From assembly GCF_002117485.1 (NCBI RefSeq), contig NZ_CP021030.1:3895501-3959500 (forward strand): 64,000 bases of DNA, in the 5' to 3' direction. Positions 23,016 through 31,619 of this stretch are shown in pieces. Numbering within the stretch: position 1 is the first letter of the stretch; every line of letters starts with the position of its first letter. The position numbers and the translations under genes were made by a program. The notes under the pieces were generated by a model. It saw only the letters and a program-made list of their open reading frames with translations, did not search any database and had not been told where the DNA came from. The stretch is from Rhizobium sp. NXC14 (GTDB taxonomy: Bacteria > Pseudomonadota > Alphaproteobacteria > Rhizobiales > Rhizobiaceae).

Positions 23016-24053
23016 ATGTGCATACGGGGGCGGCTTTTATTCCAGGCGCTTTTCATTGCGCTATGCGGCTTCCGGCTGGCAACTGCCGCCGAGCCGGTCG
23101 GCCAGGCTGTGGTCATCAAGACCGAGGTGACTGGACAAGCAGGCCCGATCGAAGTCAACACAAGCGTTCACCGCGACGAACGCATCAAGACTTCGCAGTC
23201 TGGGCTGGGCCAGTTTGTATTTAGAGACGGCACCAAACTTGCGGTCGGCTGGGGGTCCTCCGTCGTCATCGACAGATATGTTTTCGACGACACCCAATCG
23301 GTCAGGCAACTCACCATCAAGGCCGCCAAGGGGACCTTCCGCTGGGTCAGCGGCACTTCGAAGTCCTCGGCCTATCAAATTCTGACGCCTGCAGGCACGA
23401 TCGGCGTGCGCGGCACCGCATTCGATTTTTATGTCGGCCCTGACGGCACCACCGCCGTCGTCCTGTTGAACGGCGCGGCCCGCTTCTGCGGCCCCGGCGG
23501 CTGCCGGCAGCTGCAGCAACGCTGCGACTGCGTTATCGCCAAACCGAACGGCGACATGACGGCGGCCCGACGAGTGGAGCGTAACGTCCTCCAGAAGCTT
23601 GGAAACGAGCGCGCTCTGCCCTTCCTCTCCGGCAACCAGCGGCTTTCGGGTGGCCTCGGCCTGCTCGGCGGATGCAATATGGCTTCGCTGGTGCCGGAAA
23701 GAAGCGAACGAGACCGGCCGCCGCCGGCAATTGCACCCGCTCCGCAAAGACAGGATCCGCCACAGAGAGAGGCCGAGCCACAAAAGGAGCGACCGCAGAA
23801 GCCGGAAATGCCGCACCACGACAAGCCCCATCATGATAGACCCGACCACGATAAGCCGGACAGGCCCGATAAGCATGAGGGTCATGGCCGGCATGACGAG
23901 GACGGCAAGCCGGGAAATCACGGTCTGGATCATCGGGGGCACGACCGCCAGCATGATGGAGGTCGCGATCACCATCATGATCATGATGGTGCTGGTGATG
24001 GTGACAATGATCGGAACCACCATAGGAGCCGCGATTTCAATCTCGGTCGCTGA
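23016..24053 (+). CDS. Secreted FecR-domain protein with His/Asp-rich tail
   Basis: The protein begins with a probable signal peptide (RGRLLFQALFIALCGFRLAT, then AAEP). A FecR domain follows (residues about 25-170: INVNTSVHRDE-like turn, GTKLAVGWGSSVVIDRYVF, AAKGTFRWVSGTSKSSAYQI, TPAGTIGVRGTAFDFYV). After a Cys-rich patch (CGPGGCRQLQQRCDC) and a Pro-rich linker, the last 75 residues are almost wholly His, Asp, Gly, Arg and Lys (HHDKPHHDRPDHDKP and so on), a likely metal-binding tail. FecR domains of this free-standing kind often neighbour CHASE2 cyclases, as here. I placed the start at ATG 23016 for the best signal peptide; 22977 (ATG) and 22956 (GTG) are alternatives. Function is unknown. 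Confidence 0.82.
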   Translation: MCIRGRLLFQALFIALCGFRLATAAEPVGQAVVIKTEVTGQAGPIEVNTSVHRDERIKTSQSGLGQFVFRDGTKLAVGWGSSVVIDRYVFDDTQSVRQLTIKAAKGTFRWVSGTSKSSAYQILTPAGTIGVRGTAFDFYVGPDGTTAVVLLNGAARFCGPGGCRQLQQRCDCVIAKPNGDMTAARRVERNVLQKLGNERALPFLSGNQRLSGGLGLLGGCNMASLVPERSERDRPPPAIAPAPQRQDPPQREAEPQKERPQKPEMPHHDKPHHDRPDHDKPDRPDKHEGHGRHDEDGKPGNHGLDHRGHDRQHDGGRDHHHDHDGAGDGDNDRNHHRSRDFNLGR

Positions 24054-24059
24054 GGCCGG

Positions 24060-26300
24060 TCAGTCTGCGGCGCTCTCTTCGACCGCCCTCGGCACTTCGC
24101 GAAAATGATCGGTCCTGCCCGATACACGCTCGTAGAATTCCGCCAGACCGCCGAGCACTTGCACGGCCCTGAGCTTTGACGCGCCGATAAGCTTCCGGCT
24201 GTTCCGCGAGTGCGATTGCAGGGCCTGCATCAGTTGCTTGTGGGCGAGCTCGAGCGCGGCGAATTCTTGGGATGCTGCGACGCGTTCATCGCCGACGACC
24301 GCAAGGATCTGCGTCCGGCTGCTCTTCCCTTTGAGCGAGAGGGCGCCGGCCTCGATCACCGCCATCCCCTGCACGGAGCGAGCCGTGCTGTCGGAGATGA
24401 GGATATCGAAGCCGACCTCCTTGCAGGACGACTCGATGCGGGCCGCGACGTTGACCGCATCTCCGACAGCCGAATAGTTGAAGCGGGTTTTGGCGCCCAT
24501 ATTGCCGACACAGGCAACGCCTGTATGGATGCCGATGCCGATGCCGACCTCCTGATCGGGTCCGAAGCCGAAGGCGTCGCCGGCGTTCAGTTCGGCGAGT
24601 GTCTCGCGCATGGCGAGCGCCGTGCGAACCGACTTGATTTCGTGATCCGCTACATCAACCGGCGCATTCCAGAATGCCATGATCGAATCACCGATAAACT
24701 TGTCGAGAGTACCTTCGTTAGCCACGACATGGCGGCTCAGCGCGTCGAGCAATGTATTCAGGAAGGCAACGACATCAGTCGGCGCCAGCCGTTCGCTGAT
24801 TTCAGTGAAGTTCCTGACGTCGACGAACATTACCGTCAGTTCCCGGTCATCTCCACCGAGGCGCAAGGCATCGCGGTTATGCTCGATGCGATGCAGCAGA
24901 GACGGAGAAAGATAATGTCCGAAGGCGCGCCGCACCTCGCGCCTTTCCCGGTCGATCACCAGAATGCGGAACGAGGTTGCGGCAAAATGGATAACCGATC
25001 CGCTGACGATCGGAGCCAATGGATCGAGAAGAAGCCCCGCATAAAGAAAGGAGAGCCAGGAGGCCACGAGCGCCATTGCGGTAATGAGCAGGCCGCAGAC
25101 CAGTGCGACGGCGGGACTGACGAAGGTCGTCACCACGACGAGCAGGCATCCGAGCACCGCGATCGTGAGAATTTCCAGCCCGTCCGCCCAGTCGGGCCGC
25201 GACAGGAAACGGCCGGAGAGAATCTGTTCGACGACCTGCGCATGCATCGAAACGCCGGGAACGTTCTCGCCGAGCGCCGTGACGCGGATGTCCTGCAGGC
25301 CTGCCGCCGAGGTGCCGATGAAGACGATGCTGCCGTCAATGGCGGCGGAGATCTCGGGAGAGGCGCCTCCGGCGGCGAGCACCTGGCGGGCGGAGATATA
25401 GCGCTCGGCTCGGTCGGGGCTGACATAGAGCCAAAATTCGCCCGCCGCCGTCAGCGGCACGACGAAATCGCCGATCTTTGCCGATGTCATCACGCCGGCG
25501 CGATCGGTCGCGCCGGCCAATACATACGTCGATACACCTTGCGCGACGCGCAGCGCCTCGACCGCGAGATTGGGATAGAGCTGCACGCCGTCGGTCAGGA
25601 ACAACGGCACCGCCCGCACCACCGGCGAAGGATTGCCGGGATTGAGGCTGATGTGGCCGAGCCCTGCGGCATTTGCTTCCAATTGCGGCCTGAGCGGCGT
25701 CGATGCCGCAAGATAGGGCGGAGCCGAGACGGGGCTTTCCCCGGTGAAAGCAAAACCAGCCTTGACAGGCGGCCGGTAACTGCCCTCGTTGGAAAGGCCG
25801 AAACCGAGCACGACGGGTTTGCCGGAGATCGAGCGGGCAAAGATCTCGTCATTGTCGGGAAGCTTCTCTGCCAGGGACGGATCAACCCCCGCCACCTCGC
25901 GCACGACGTTGCGCGGCGACAGCCGGTCCGGCTCTGAAAAGAGAACGTCGAAGGCGATGGTCGCAGCGCCCATGTCAGAAAGCCGGTCCACCAGCAGGGC
26001 CAACCGGTCCCGTGGCCACGGCCATTGGCCGAACTCGCGCAGCGACGCCTCATCAATGTCGATCACATGGACCGGCATGGGCTCGAATGTCCGCGGAAGC
26101 AGGCGTTGGTACTCGTCGAAGGTCACCCCACGGATCAGCTTGAAGATCCCGGGATCGTCTGCCCGCAGCATCGTCAGCGCAGCCACGATCACCAGTCCGA
26201 CAACGACACCGATTTGCTGCACGCGCGTCATCATCTCAACCGGTGCCCCTCTCCCAAACGACAGGCTACGCCGCTTTCTGCCCGGACGCCATTCACTCAT
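24060..26300 (-). CDS. CHASE2-domain adenylate/guanylate cyclase (class III)
   Basis: This transmembrane cyclase of about 746 residues has an N-terminal membrane helix (GVVVGLVIVAALTML), then a periplasmic CHASE2 sensor (VHVIDIDEASLREFGQWPW, IAFDVLFSEPDR). Three membrane helices around residues 370-450 follow, and the catalytic domain ends it. The catalytic domain holds the two metal Asp residues in VMFVDVRNFTEIS and DKFIGDSIMAFWNAP, plus FNYSAVGDAVNVAARIES. The Lys in DKFIGD suggests ATP as substrate. The start is placed at ATG 26300; ATG 26234 is an alternative. The frame stays open upstream to 27227 but would overlap the divergent cyclase, so I discard that part. It converges on the FecR gene with a 6-base gap. 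Confidence 0.92.
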   Translation of the reverse strand: MSEWRPGRKRRSLSFGRGAPVEMMTRVQQIGVVVGLVIVAALTMLRADDPGIFKLIRGVTFDEYQRLLPRTFEPMPVHVIDIDEASLREFGQWPWPRDRLALLVDRLSDMGAATIAFDVLFSEPDRLSPRNVVREVAGVDPSLAEKLPDNDEIFARSISGKPVVLGFGLSNEGSYRPPVKAGFAFTGESPVSAPPYLAASTPLRPQLEANAAGLGHISLNPGNPSPVVRAVPLFLTDGVQLYPNLAVEALRVAQGVSTYVLAGATDRAGVMTSAKIGDFVVPLTAAGEFWLYVSPDRAERYISARQVLAAGGASPEISAAIDGSIVFIGTSAAGLQDIRVTALGENVPGVSMHAQVVEQILSGRFLSRPDWADGLEILTIAVLGCLLVVVTTFVSPAVALVCGLLITAMALVASWLSFLYAGLLLDPLAPIVSGSVIHFAATSFRILVIDRERREVRRAFGHYLSPSLLHRIEHNRDALRLGGDDRELTVMFVDVRNFTEISERLAPTDVVAFLNTLLDALSRHVVANEGTLDKFIGDSIMAFWNAPVDVADHEIKSVRTALAMRETLAELNAGDAFGFGPDQEVGIGIGIHTGVACVGNMGAKTRFNYSAVGDAVNVAARIESSCKEVGFDILISDSTARSVQGMAVIEAGALSLKGKSSRTQILAVVGDERVAASQEFAALELAHKQLMQALQSHSRNSRKLIGASKLRAVQVLGGLAEFYERVSGRTDHFREVPRAVEESAAD

Positions 26301-26501
26301 GCGCCCCGACGCTTCTTTTCGCTTTCCAGCCTTCCGCTTCCCGCCGGTCGACGCAACGGCATCTTCAAATTTGGCGACGCCGTCGTTTCGACCACGCTTT
26401 TGCTTGGACGACACGGCTTCGATCTTGTCGGACGCGCGGTGAAATGTTCTTGTAACGGCGCGAAGCGCGAATGCTTTTATATGGAAGAGTGAGGGGCTCC
26501 C

Positions 26502-28112
26502 GTGATTTCCGAAACCGCCGTGCGCCGCAGCGGCTATTGGCTGATCGTCGTCGTGCTGGCGATGCTTGCAGGACTGCCGCTTGCCGTCTGGCTCGACATC
26601 AGCGACCTCTCCGGAAATACCCTCAGACGCCAGGCGCGCGATATGAGCTCGCTGATATCGAGCATCCGCTCCTACTATTCCGCCAATGTCGTCGGACGCG
26701 TTCTGGCCGCGCACGCCAGCGGCGCGACCGCAGGCACGGTCGTGTCCCACAACTACGCCAATATCCCCGGCGCCATCCCGCTGCCGGCGACACTTTCGCT
26801 GGAACTCGGCGACGTCATAAAAGAGCAGCAGGCCAACATCACATACCGCTTCGTCTCCGATCTGCCGTTCAAAAGTCGCGCTTCCCACGAGCTCGACGAT
26901 TTCGAGAAACGAGCGCTTGTCGCACTGCGCGCCAATCCACAGCAGACGTTGAGCGACCTCACCCGCGTCGGATTGACCGATACCTTGCGCTTCGTCACGC
27001 CGGTCGTCATGGGCCAGGCTTGCGTTGCCTGTCACAACAGCCACCCGGAAAGTCCGAAGACCGACTGGAAGGTCGGCGATGTGCGCGGCATCCAGGAAGT
27101 GGTCATCAAGCAGCCCTATGCAAGCAACGTCTTCGCCTTCAAATATCTGCTCTGCTATTTCCTTTTTGTCGCCATCATCGGCCTCAGCTTCATTCTGCTG
27201 CAGCGCCAGCAGGCCCGCGCCATCCATGGCGCCAACCGGGATCTCGAAGCGGCGAACGAATTTCTGGCGAGCGTTTCCCTGAAGATTTCACGTTATCTCT
27301 CGCCGCAGATCTACAAGAGCATCTTCAGCGGACAGAAAGACGTCGTCGTCCATACAGAGCGCAAGCGCCTGACGATTTTCTTCTCCGACATCAAGGATTT
27401 CACCGCGACCACCGAGCGGCTGCAGCCGGAAGCGCTGACGGATATGCTCAACGAATATCTCACCGAAATGTCGAACATTGCCCTCGCCCATGGCGGCACG
27501 GTGGACAAGTTCATCGGCGACGCCATGCTGGTCTTCTTCGGCGACCCGGAAACGAAGGGTCCGGAGGAAGATGCGAAAGCCTGCCTGCGCATGGCCGTCG
27601 ACATGCAGCGTCGCCTCGGCGAACTCAAGGACAGATGGCGCAGAAACGGCACCGAGGAACCTTTCGTCGTGCGCATGGGAATCAACAGCGGTTATTGCAA
27701 CGTCGGCAATTTCGGCAGCAACGATCGCATGGACTATACGATCATCGGCGCGGAGGCCAATCTCGCAGCCAGGCTGCAGTCGATCGCCCAGGGCGGAGAA
27801 ATCGTCATCAGCTACGAAACCTATGCGCTGGTGAACGAGATCGTCGACGCCCATCCCTTGCCGCAGATCACCATGAAGGGCATCCAGCGCGAGGTCGTGC
27901 CCTATGCCGTTGACGGGCTGAGGCTCGGCGCCGACCACAAAAGCCGCGTTCTCAGCGAACATCTCTCGGGTCTCGACCTGCATCTGGATATGAGCCGGCT
28001 GGAGCCTGCCGATCGACTCCGGGTCAGGACGGCGCTCAAGGAGGCAATCGCCGCCCTGGACGAGGCCCCGCCGGAAGCGGCTCGCTTGAGACAGGATGCC
28101 GGGCAGATATGA
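26502..28112 (+). CDS. Class III adenylate cyclase with Tll0287-like haem-motif sensor domain
   Basis: This 536-residue protein has a membrane helix at residues 13-31, an external sensor domain (about 32-212), a second helix (213-233) and a class III cyclase domain (about 285-470). The sensor looks like DUF3365/Tll0287 and contains a c-type haem attachment motif, Cys174-x-x-Cys177-His178 (QACVACHNSHPE). The catalytic metal residues are Asp296 (FFSDIKDF) and Asp340 (DKFIGDAMLVFF), with DYTIIGAEANLAARLQS downstream. It should therefore make cAMP in response to a redox or gas signal sensed by periplasmic haem. The GTG start has GAGTGAGGGG upstream. It is divergent from the CHASE2 cyclase. Confidence 0.9.
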   Translation: MISETAVRRSGYWLIVVVLAMLAGLPLAVWLDISDLSGNTLRRQARDMSSLISSIRSYYSANVVGRVLAAHASGATAGTVVSHNYANIPGAIPLPATLSLELGDVIKEQQANITYRFVSDLPFKSRASHELDDFEKRALVALRANPQQTLSDLTRVGLTDTLRFVTPVVMGQACVACHNSHPESPKTDWKVGDVRGIQEVVIKQPYASNVFAFKYLLCYFLFVAIIGLSFILLQRQQARAIHGANRDLEAANEFLASVSLKISRYLSPQIYKSIFSGQKDVVVHTERKRLTIFFSDIKDFTATTERLQPEALTDMLNEYLTEMSNIALAHGGTVDKFIGDAMLVFFGDPETKGPEEDAKACLRMAVDMQRRLGELKDRWRRNGTEEPFVVRMGINSGYCNVGNFGSNDRMDYTIIGAEANLAARLQSIAQGGEIVISYETYALVNEIVDAHPLPQITMKGIQREVVPYAVDGLRLGADHKSRVLSEHLSGLDLHLDMSRLEPADRLRVRTALKEAIAALDEAPPEAARLRQDAGQI

Positions 28113-28268
28113 TTTTTCCAACTGCCGCCGATATCCATCTGGACTTCCCCTACTCGATCTGCTATCCCGCATCACCAATCGCAAGGCCGCGGCCGCGCGA
28201 ACGTTATATTTTTGCCCCTGGCGCTGCGCTGCCTCAGGCATCAACCAAACCAAAGGAACGTGATTCTC

Positions 28269-28481
28269 GTGCAGGTACTTGTCCGCGATAACAATGTCGA
28301 TCAGGCTCTCCGCGCTCTCAAGAAGAAGATGCAGCGCGAAGGCATTTTCCGCGAAATGAAGATGCGCGACTACTACGAGAAGCCTTCGCAGAAGCGCGCT
28401 CGCGAAAAGGCCGAAGCTGTTCGCCGTGTTCGCAAGCTGGCCCGCAAGCGCGCCCAGCGCGAAGGCCTGGTCGCACGGTAA
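28269..28481 (+). CDS. rpsU: 30S ribosomal protein S21
   Basis: S21 is a small, very basic 30S protein involved in mRNA selection during initiation. This 70-residue version shows the conserved [20 protein letters not shown] start and the [16 protein letters not shown] tail. I chose GTG at 28269 because homologues begin MQVLVRDN; AAAGGA lies 11 bases upstream. An in-frame GTG at 28260 sits almost on the ribosome-binding site and is unlikely. A good rho-independent terminator follows 40 bases after the stop, so the gene is probably monocistronic. Confidence 0.96.
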   Translation: MQVLVRDNNVDQALRALKKKMQREGIFREMKMRDYYEKPSQKRAREKAEAVRRVRKLARKRAQREGLVAR

Positions 28482-28520
28482 GCGTTGCCGTCGTTTTTTC
28501 GACGTTTTCAGATGTATTGT

Positions 28521-28552
28521 GGCGGGGGCGATGGGTTCGCCGCCGCCTTTTT
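28521..28552 (+). terminator. Rho-independent terminator of rpsU
   Basis: An 11-base-pair GC-rich stem with one mismatch (28521-28531 pairing with 28537-28547) closes a TGGGT loop and is followed directly by TTTTT. It is well placed to end rpsU transcription before the TPR lipoprotein gene. Confidence 0.88.
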
Positions 28553-28570
28553 AGTTTGCCGCTGAAGATC

Positions 28571-28593
28571 GCATATCCAGAAATCGGATATGC
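28571..28593. promoter_or_regulatory. Inverted repeat upstream of the TPR lipoprotein gene
   Basis: Perfect 8-base arms GCATATCC and GGATATGC flank the 7-base spacer AGAAATC. The element ends 22 bases before the ATG of the TPR gene and after the rpsU terminator, where a promoter or operator should lie. It could be an operator or an mRNA hairpin masking the translation start. No known regulator site is recognised. Confidence 0.45.
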
Positions 28594-28615
28594 CGCATGG
28601 GGAAAGCGAGCCCGA

Positions 28616-29482
28616 ATGGCTGATACCACCTTCAATCCGTCCCGCGCCTGGCGCTTTCAGAAATCCGCATTCCTGCCGGCTTTGACGCTGGCGGCCATGG
28701 TCGGCCTTGCCGGCTGCGAGACGACCAACACGACGGATGCCGTAATCCGCATCGATAAGGCGCAGGGCTCGGAAGAGAACATCGCGTCGCTGACGGCTGT
28801 TATCAACGCCAATCCGAGGGATCCCGAAGGGTATAATGTCCGCGGTTCCGCCTATGGCCGCAGCGGCCAGTTCCGCCAAGCGCTGAACGATTTCAATACA
28901 GCATTGCAGATCAACCCGCGCTTCTTCCAGGCCTATGCCAACCGCGCGCTCGTCTATCGCAACATGGGCCAGCAGCAGCAGGCGATTGCCGACTACAATG
29001 CCGCTCTGCAGATCAATCCGAGCTACGACGTCGCCTATATCGGCCGCGGCAATGTCTATCGCATGGCCGGACAGGACGATGCAGCTTTCAACGATTTCAG
29101 CAAGGCGATCCAGCTCGGCACGACCGATGGCCGCGCCTATCACAATCGTGGCCTGATCTATCAGAAGCGCAATCAGCAGGATAAGGCAATCGACGATTTC
29201 TCGAAGGCCATCTCGCTCGCCCCGAATTCGCCCGAGCCCTATAATGGCCGCGGCATCTCCTACATCGCGCTGAATGACGACGACAACGCGTTTGCCGATT
29301 TCAATCACGCGATCGATCTCAACGGCAATATCGCCGAATCCTGGGCCAACCAGGCTCTTGTCTACGAACGTCGCGGCGACAAGGCCAAGGCAGCCCGCTC
29401 CTACCGCCATGCGGTCGGGCTTGACCCGAAATACCAGCCGGCGCGCGATGGTCTCGCCCGAGTGGGCGCTCCAGCCGGCTAA
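28616..29482 (+). CDS. TPR-repeat lipoprotein (NlpI-like)
   Basis: This 288-residue protein has a lipoprotein signal ending in the lipobox LAGC (Cys34), so it should be lipid-anchored. From about residue 60 it is made of consecutive tetratricopeptide repeats (for example YNVRGSAYGRSGQFRQALND and AYANRALVYRNMGQQQQAIAD), roughly six in all. TPR arrays bind other proteins; NlpI in E. coli tunes murein hydrolases, and similar roles are possible here. I chose ATG 28616; a longer frame from 28517 would run through the rpsU terminator. Confidence 0.9.
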   Translation: MADTTFNPSRAWRFQKSAFLPALTLAAMVGLAGCETTNTTDAVIRIDKAQGSEENIASLTAVINANPRDPEGYNVRGSAYGRSGQFRQALNDFNTALQINPRFFQAYANRALVYRNMGQQQQAIADYNAALQINPSYDVAYIGRGNVYRMAGQDDAAFNDFSKAIQLGTTDGRAYHNRGLIYQKRNQQDKAIDDFSKAISLAPNSPEPYNGRGISYIALNDDDNAFADFNHAIDLNGNIAESWANQALVYERRGDKAKAARSYRHAVGLDPKYQPARDGLARVGAPAG

Positions 29483-29907
29483 GTATGTGAATTGGGGCGG
29501 CCGGGCCATCGGATGCCCAGAACCTTGGCGTTGCAGGAAATCTCCGGCAGAACCGCTTTATCGATGACCGGGCCCGGTGCGCGTGCAGCAACGGGTGGCC
29601 GGAATAAGCTGTCATGAAGGCGCCGCATCGCTTTGAAAAGAGAGACGGAAAAACCGCCACCGTCTTCCGTGGCATGTTATACGATGTTGCAACCTGCTTT
29701 TGCTCCCCCTAACATGCGGCTGCTTCGATAGCCCGCTATCGGGGTGTGCGAAAACATGTTGAGGGCGGTTTGCGAGAGATGCGGATCTTTGCTTTCCTGA
29801 CCGCAGACGAAAACTGTTGCAGACAGCGCGCACAGCAGCGCCGCACATCTTTCAAGACGCACAAAGGACGCGGCAATATCGGGACTTGTGGCGGCGGCGC
29901 GCAATAA
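29483..29907. other. 425-base intergenic stretch without a recognised gene
   Basis: Between the TPR lipoprotein and the histidine kinase I find no open frame with a credible start and codon pattern, and no tRNA-like or CRISPR-like structure. It should hold the kinase promoter, but no clear consensus is visible. An untranslated RNA cannot be excluded by eye. Confidence 0.5.
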
Positions 29908-31560
29908 ATGAAGATCGTGGCGCTGTTTTTTCCCAAAGCTTCGATCGGCACCTATCTGGTTGCCATGGCGGTGGCGATCGCGTTGCCGATCTTCGCCTTC
30001 GTGACGCTGCTTCTGCTGCAGTTGGAGGACAACCAACGCTCCACGCTAAAGCGCGAGACGGCGCAGGACGCGCTTGCCCTGTCGCGCATCATCGATCGCC
30101 AGCTTCAGGATATGGCGACGACGTTGCGGCTGCTGTCGAGCTCCCCGGAACTCGAAAACGGCGATCTCGCCTCTTTCCATCAGCGCACGGAAGCAGCTCT
30201 GCGGAACAATGCGCTCTACGTCCAAGCGGTCGACGCAACTGGCCAGCAACTGCTGAACACACGCCGACCTTTCGGCGCGGAGCTCGGAAAGACGACAAAC
30301 ATCGCCGCCCTCGATGCCGCAATGAAATCCGGTCGCATCGAAGCGTCGGATGTGGTCCGCGGCAGAACCAGCGGCGACTGGGTCTACAATGTCATCCTGC
30401 CGAGAAAGAACAATCCCGTTTCCGCCCTCATCATCACACAGGATGCCCAGGATCTCGGCCGGCTCGTAACGACCCAGGTTCTAGCCCCTGGATGGTCGGC
30501 GGCTGTGCTTGATCAAAGTGGTCACGTGGTCGTTGCCGCCGGCCCGACTGCCCTCGAACCCGGCACGCCCTTCGATCCGCGCATCCTGCCGGCGCTCGGT
30601 TTTTCCCGGGGCGTGTTCGAAGACAAGACGATCCTGCCGCACATGCTTCTCGGTTATGCACAAATTCCCGGCTGGTCCTGGAAGACGGTGATCTGGGGGC
30701 CGGTGGCGCAGGCGTCGATTCTCAGCACCTGGCGTTTCCTCATCATCGGAGGAGTTGCCCTCGTGCTCGTTGCCGTACTGGCCGCCTATGCCGTCGCGAG
30801 ACAGGTCCGCACCACCATTCGCGAGATTGCCGACATGGCGAACCGCATGGGTCAGGGCCACATCGTCTCACCGGTTGAAACAAGCGTCATCGAGGCGAAC
30901 CAGGTGGCGATCGCTCTTTCGAACGCCTCATTCGATCGCAGCCAGACCGAGGACCGGCTGCGGTTCGTCATGCATGAACTCGTCCATCGTACCAAGAACC
31001 TTCTCACGCTTGCTCAGGCCATGATGCGCCAGCTGGCCAAACAGGCCGACAGCGTCGAAACCTTTCAGGCTGCCGTCGCCGACCGCCTTGAGGGGCTGGC
31101 GCGTTCAATAGAGCTCCTGACGAGCGAGCAATGGGGAGGCGTGTCGCTCCGGCGGGTCGTTGATATCCATCTGCAGGCCTTCCCGCAATCGCGCGACCAG
31201 ATCGAAATCACAGGCGAAGATTTCGTCCTGAAGCCGGATGCGGTGCAGAACCTGGGCCTTACCCTGCATGAGCTCGCCACCAATTCTGTGAAATATGGTG
31301 CGCTCTCCGTCCCGCAGGGGCGCGTCCGCTTCGACTGGCACGATGTTAGGGACGAAGGCAAGCCGGATGCCCTGCTCCGCTTCACCTGGGAGGAGCGCGG
31401 CGGCCCGGCGGTCACCGAGCCGTCGCGCTCGGGCTTCGGCACGACCGTCATCAAGGCGCATGCCGCTGCCGCCTTCCGTGGCACGGTGCAGGTCGATTTC
31501 CGACCTGAAGGCCTGTTATGGGTACTGATAGCCCAGCGCGCCACGCTGGAGCGGGAATAA
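29908..31560 (+). CDS. HWE/HisKA_2-type sensor histidine kinase
   Basis: This 550-residue membrane kinase has helix one at about residues 14-36, a periplasmic Cache-like sensor region (37-268), and helix two at about 275-297. A short HAMP-like linker follows, then a C-terminal kinase core. The phosphoacceptor box is FVMHELVHRTKNLLTLAQAM. The ATP-binding N-box is NLGLTLHELATNSVKYGALS, with GFGTTVIKAHAAAAFRGTV as the G-box. The HELxHRxKN pattern is typical of HWE/HisKA_2 kinases, many of which feed the PhyR-EcfG general stress response in alphaproteobacteria. No response regulator gene adjoins it. An EcfG-type promoter begins 5 bases after its stop. Confidence 0.92.
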   Translation: MKIVALFFPKASIGTYLVAMAVAIALPIFAFVTLLLLQLEDNQRSTLKRETAQDALALSRIIDRQLQDMATTLRLLSSSPELENGDLASFHQRTEAALRNNALYVQAVDATGQQLLNTRRPFGAELGKTTNIAALDAAMKSGRIEASDVVRGRTSGDWVYNVILPRKNNPVSALIITQDAQDLGRLVTTQVLAPGWSAAVLDQSGHVVVAAGPTALEPGTPFDPRILPALGFSRGVFEDKTILPHMLLGYAQIPGWSWKTVIWGPVAQASILSTWRFLIIGGVALVLVAVLAAYAVARQVRTTIREIADMANRMGQGHIVSPVETSVIEANQVAIALSNASFDRSQTEDRLRFVMHELVHRTKNLLTLAQAMMRQLAKQADSVETFQAAVADRLEGLARSIELLTSEQWGGVSLRRVVDIHLQAFPQSRDQIEITGEDFVLKPDAVQNLGLTLHELATNSVKYGALSVPQGRVRFDWHDVRDEGKPDALLRFTWEERGGPAVTEPSRSGFGTTVIKAHAAAAFRGTVQVDFRPEGLLWVLIAQRATLERE

Positions 31561-31564
31561 CCCA

Positions 31565-31589
31565 GGAACAATCGCCACCTCAACCCGTT
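31565..31589 (+). promoter_or_regulatory. EcfG (general stress response) type promoter
   Basis: GGAAC (31565-31569), a 16-base spacer and CGTT (31586-31589) match exactly the alphaproteobacterial general stress consensus GGAAC-N16-17-CGTT. Transcription would start near 31596, about 25 bases before the DUF992 start codon, leaving room for its AAGGAGAAGGA ribosome-binding site. The match and spacing are seen directly. Use by EcfG is inferred. Confidence 0.75.
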
Positions 31590-31619
31590 TCGGACAGGTC
31601 GTTTTCAAGGAGAAGGACC

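Noticed and set aside
23800..24040. Imperfect CATGA/CACGA direct repeats
   Set aside because: These are codons of the His/Asp-rich FecR tail, not a CRISPR or satellite.
26301..27227. Upstream extension of the CHASE2 cyclase frame to position 27227
   Set aside because: The extension lies antisense to the divergent haem-motif cyclase, lacks any domain and has no ribosome-binding site; the conserved membrane helix begins only after 26300.
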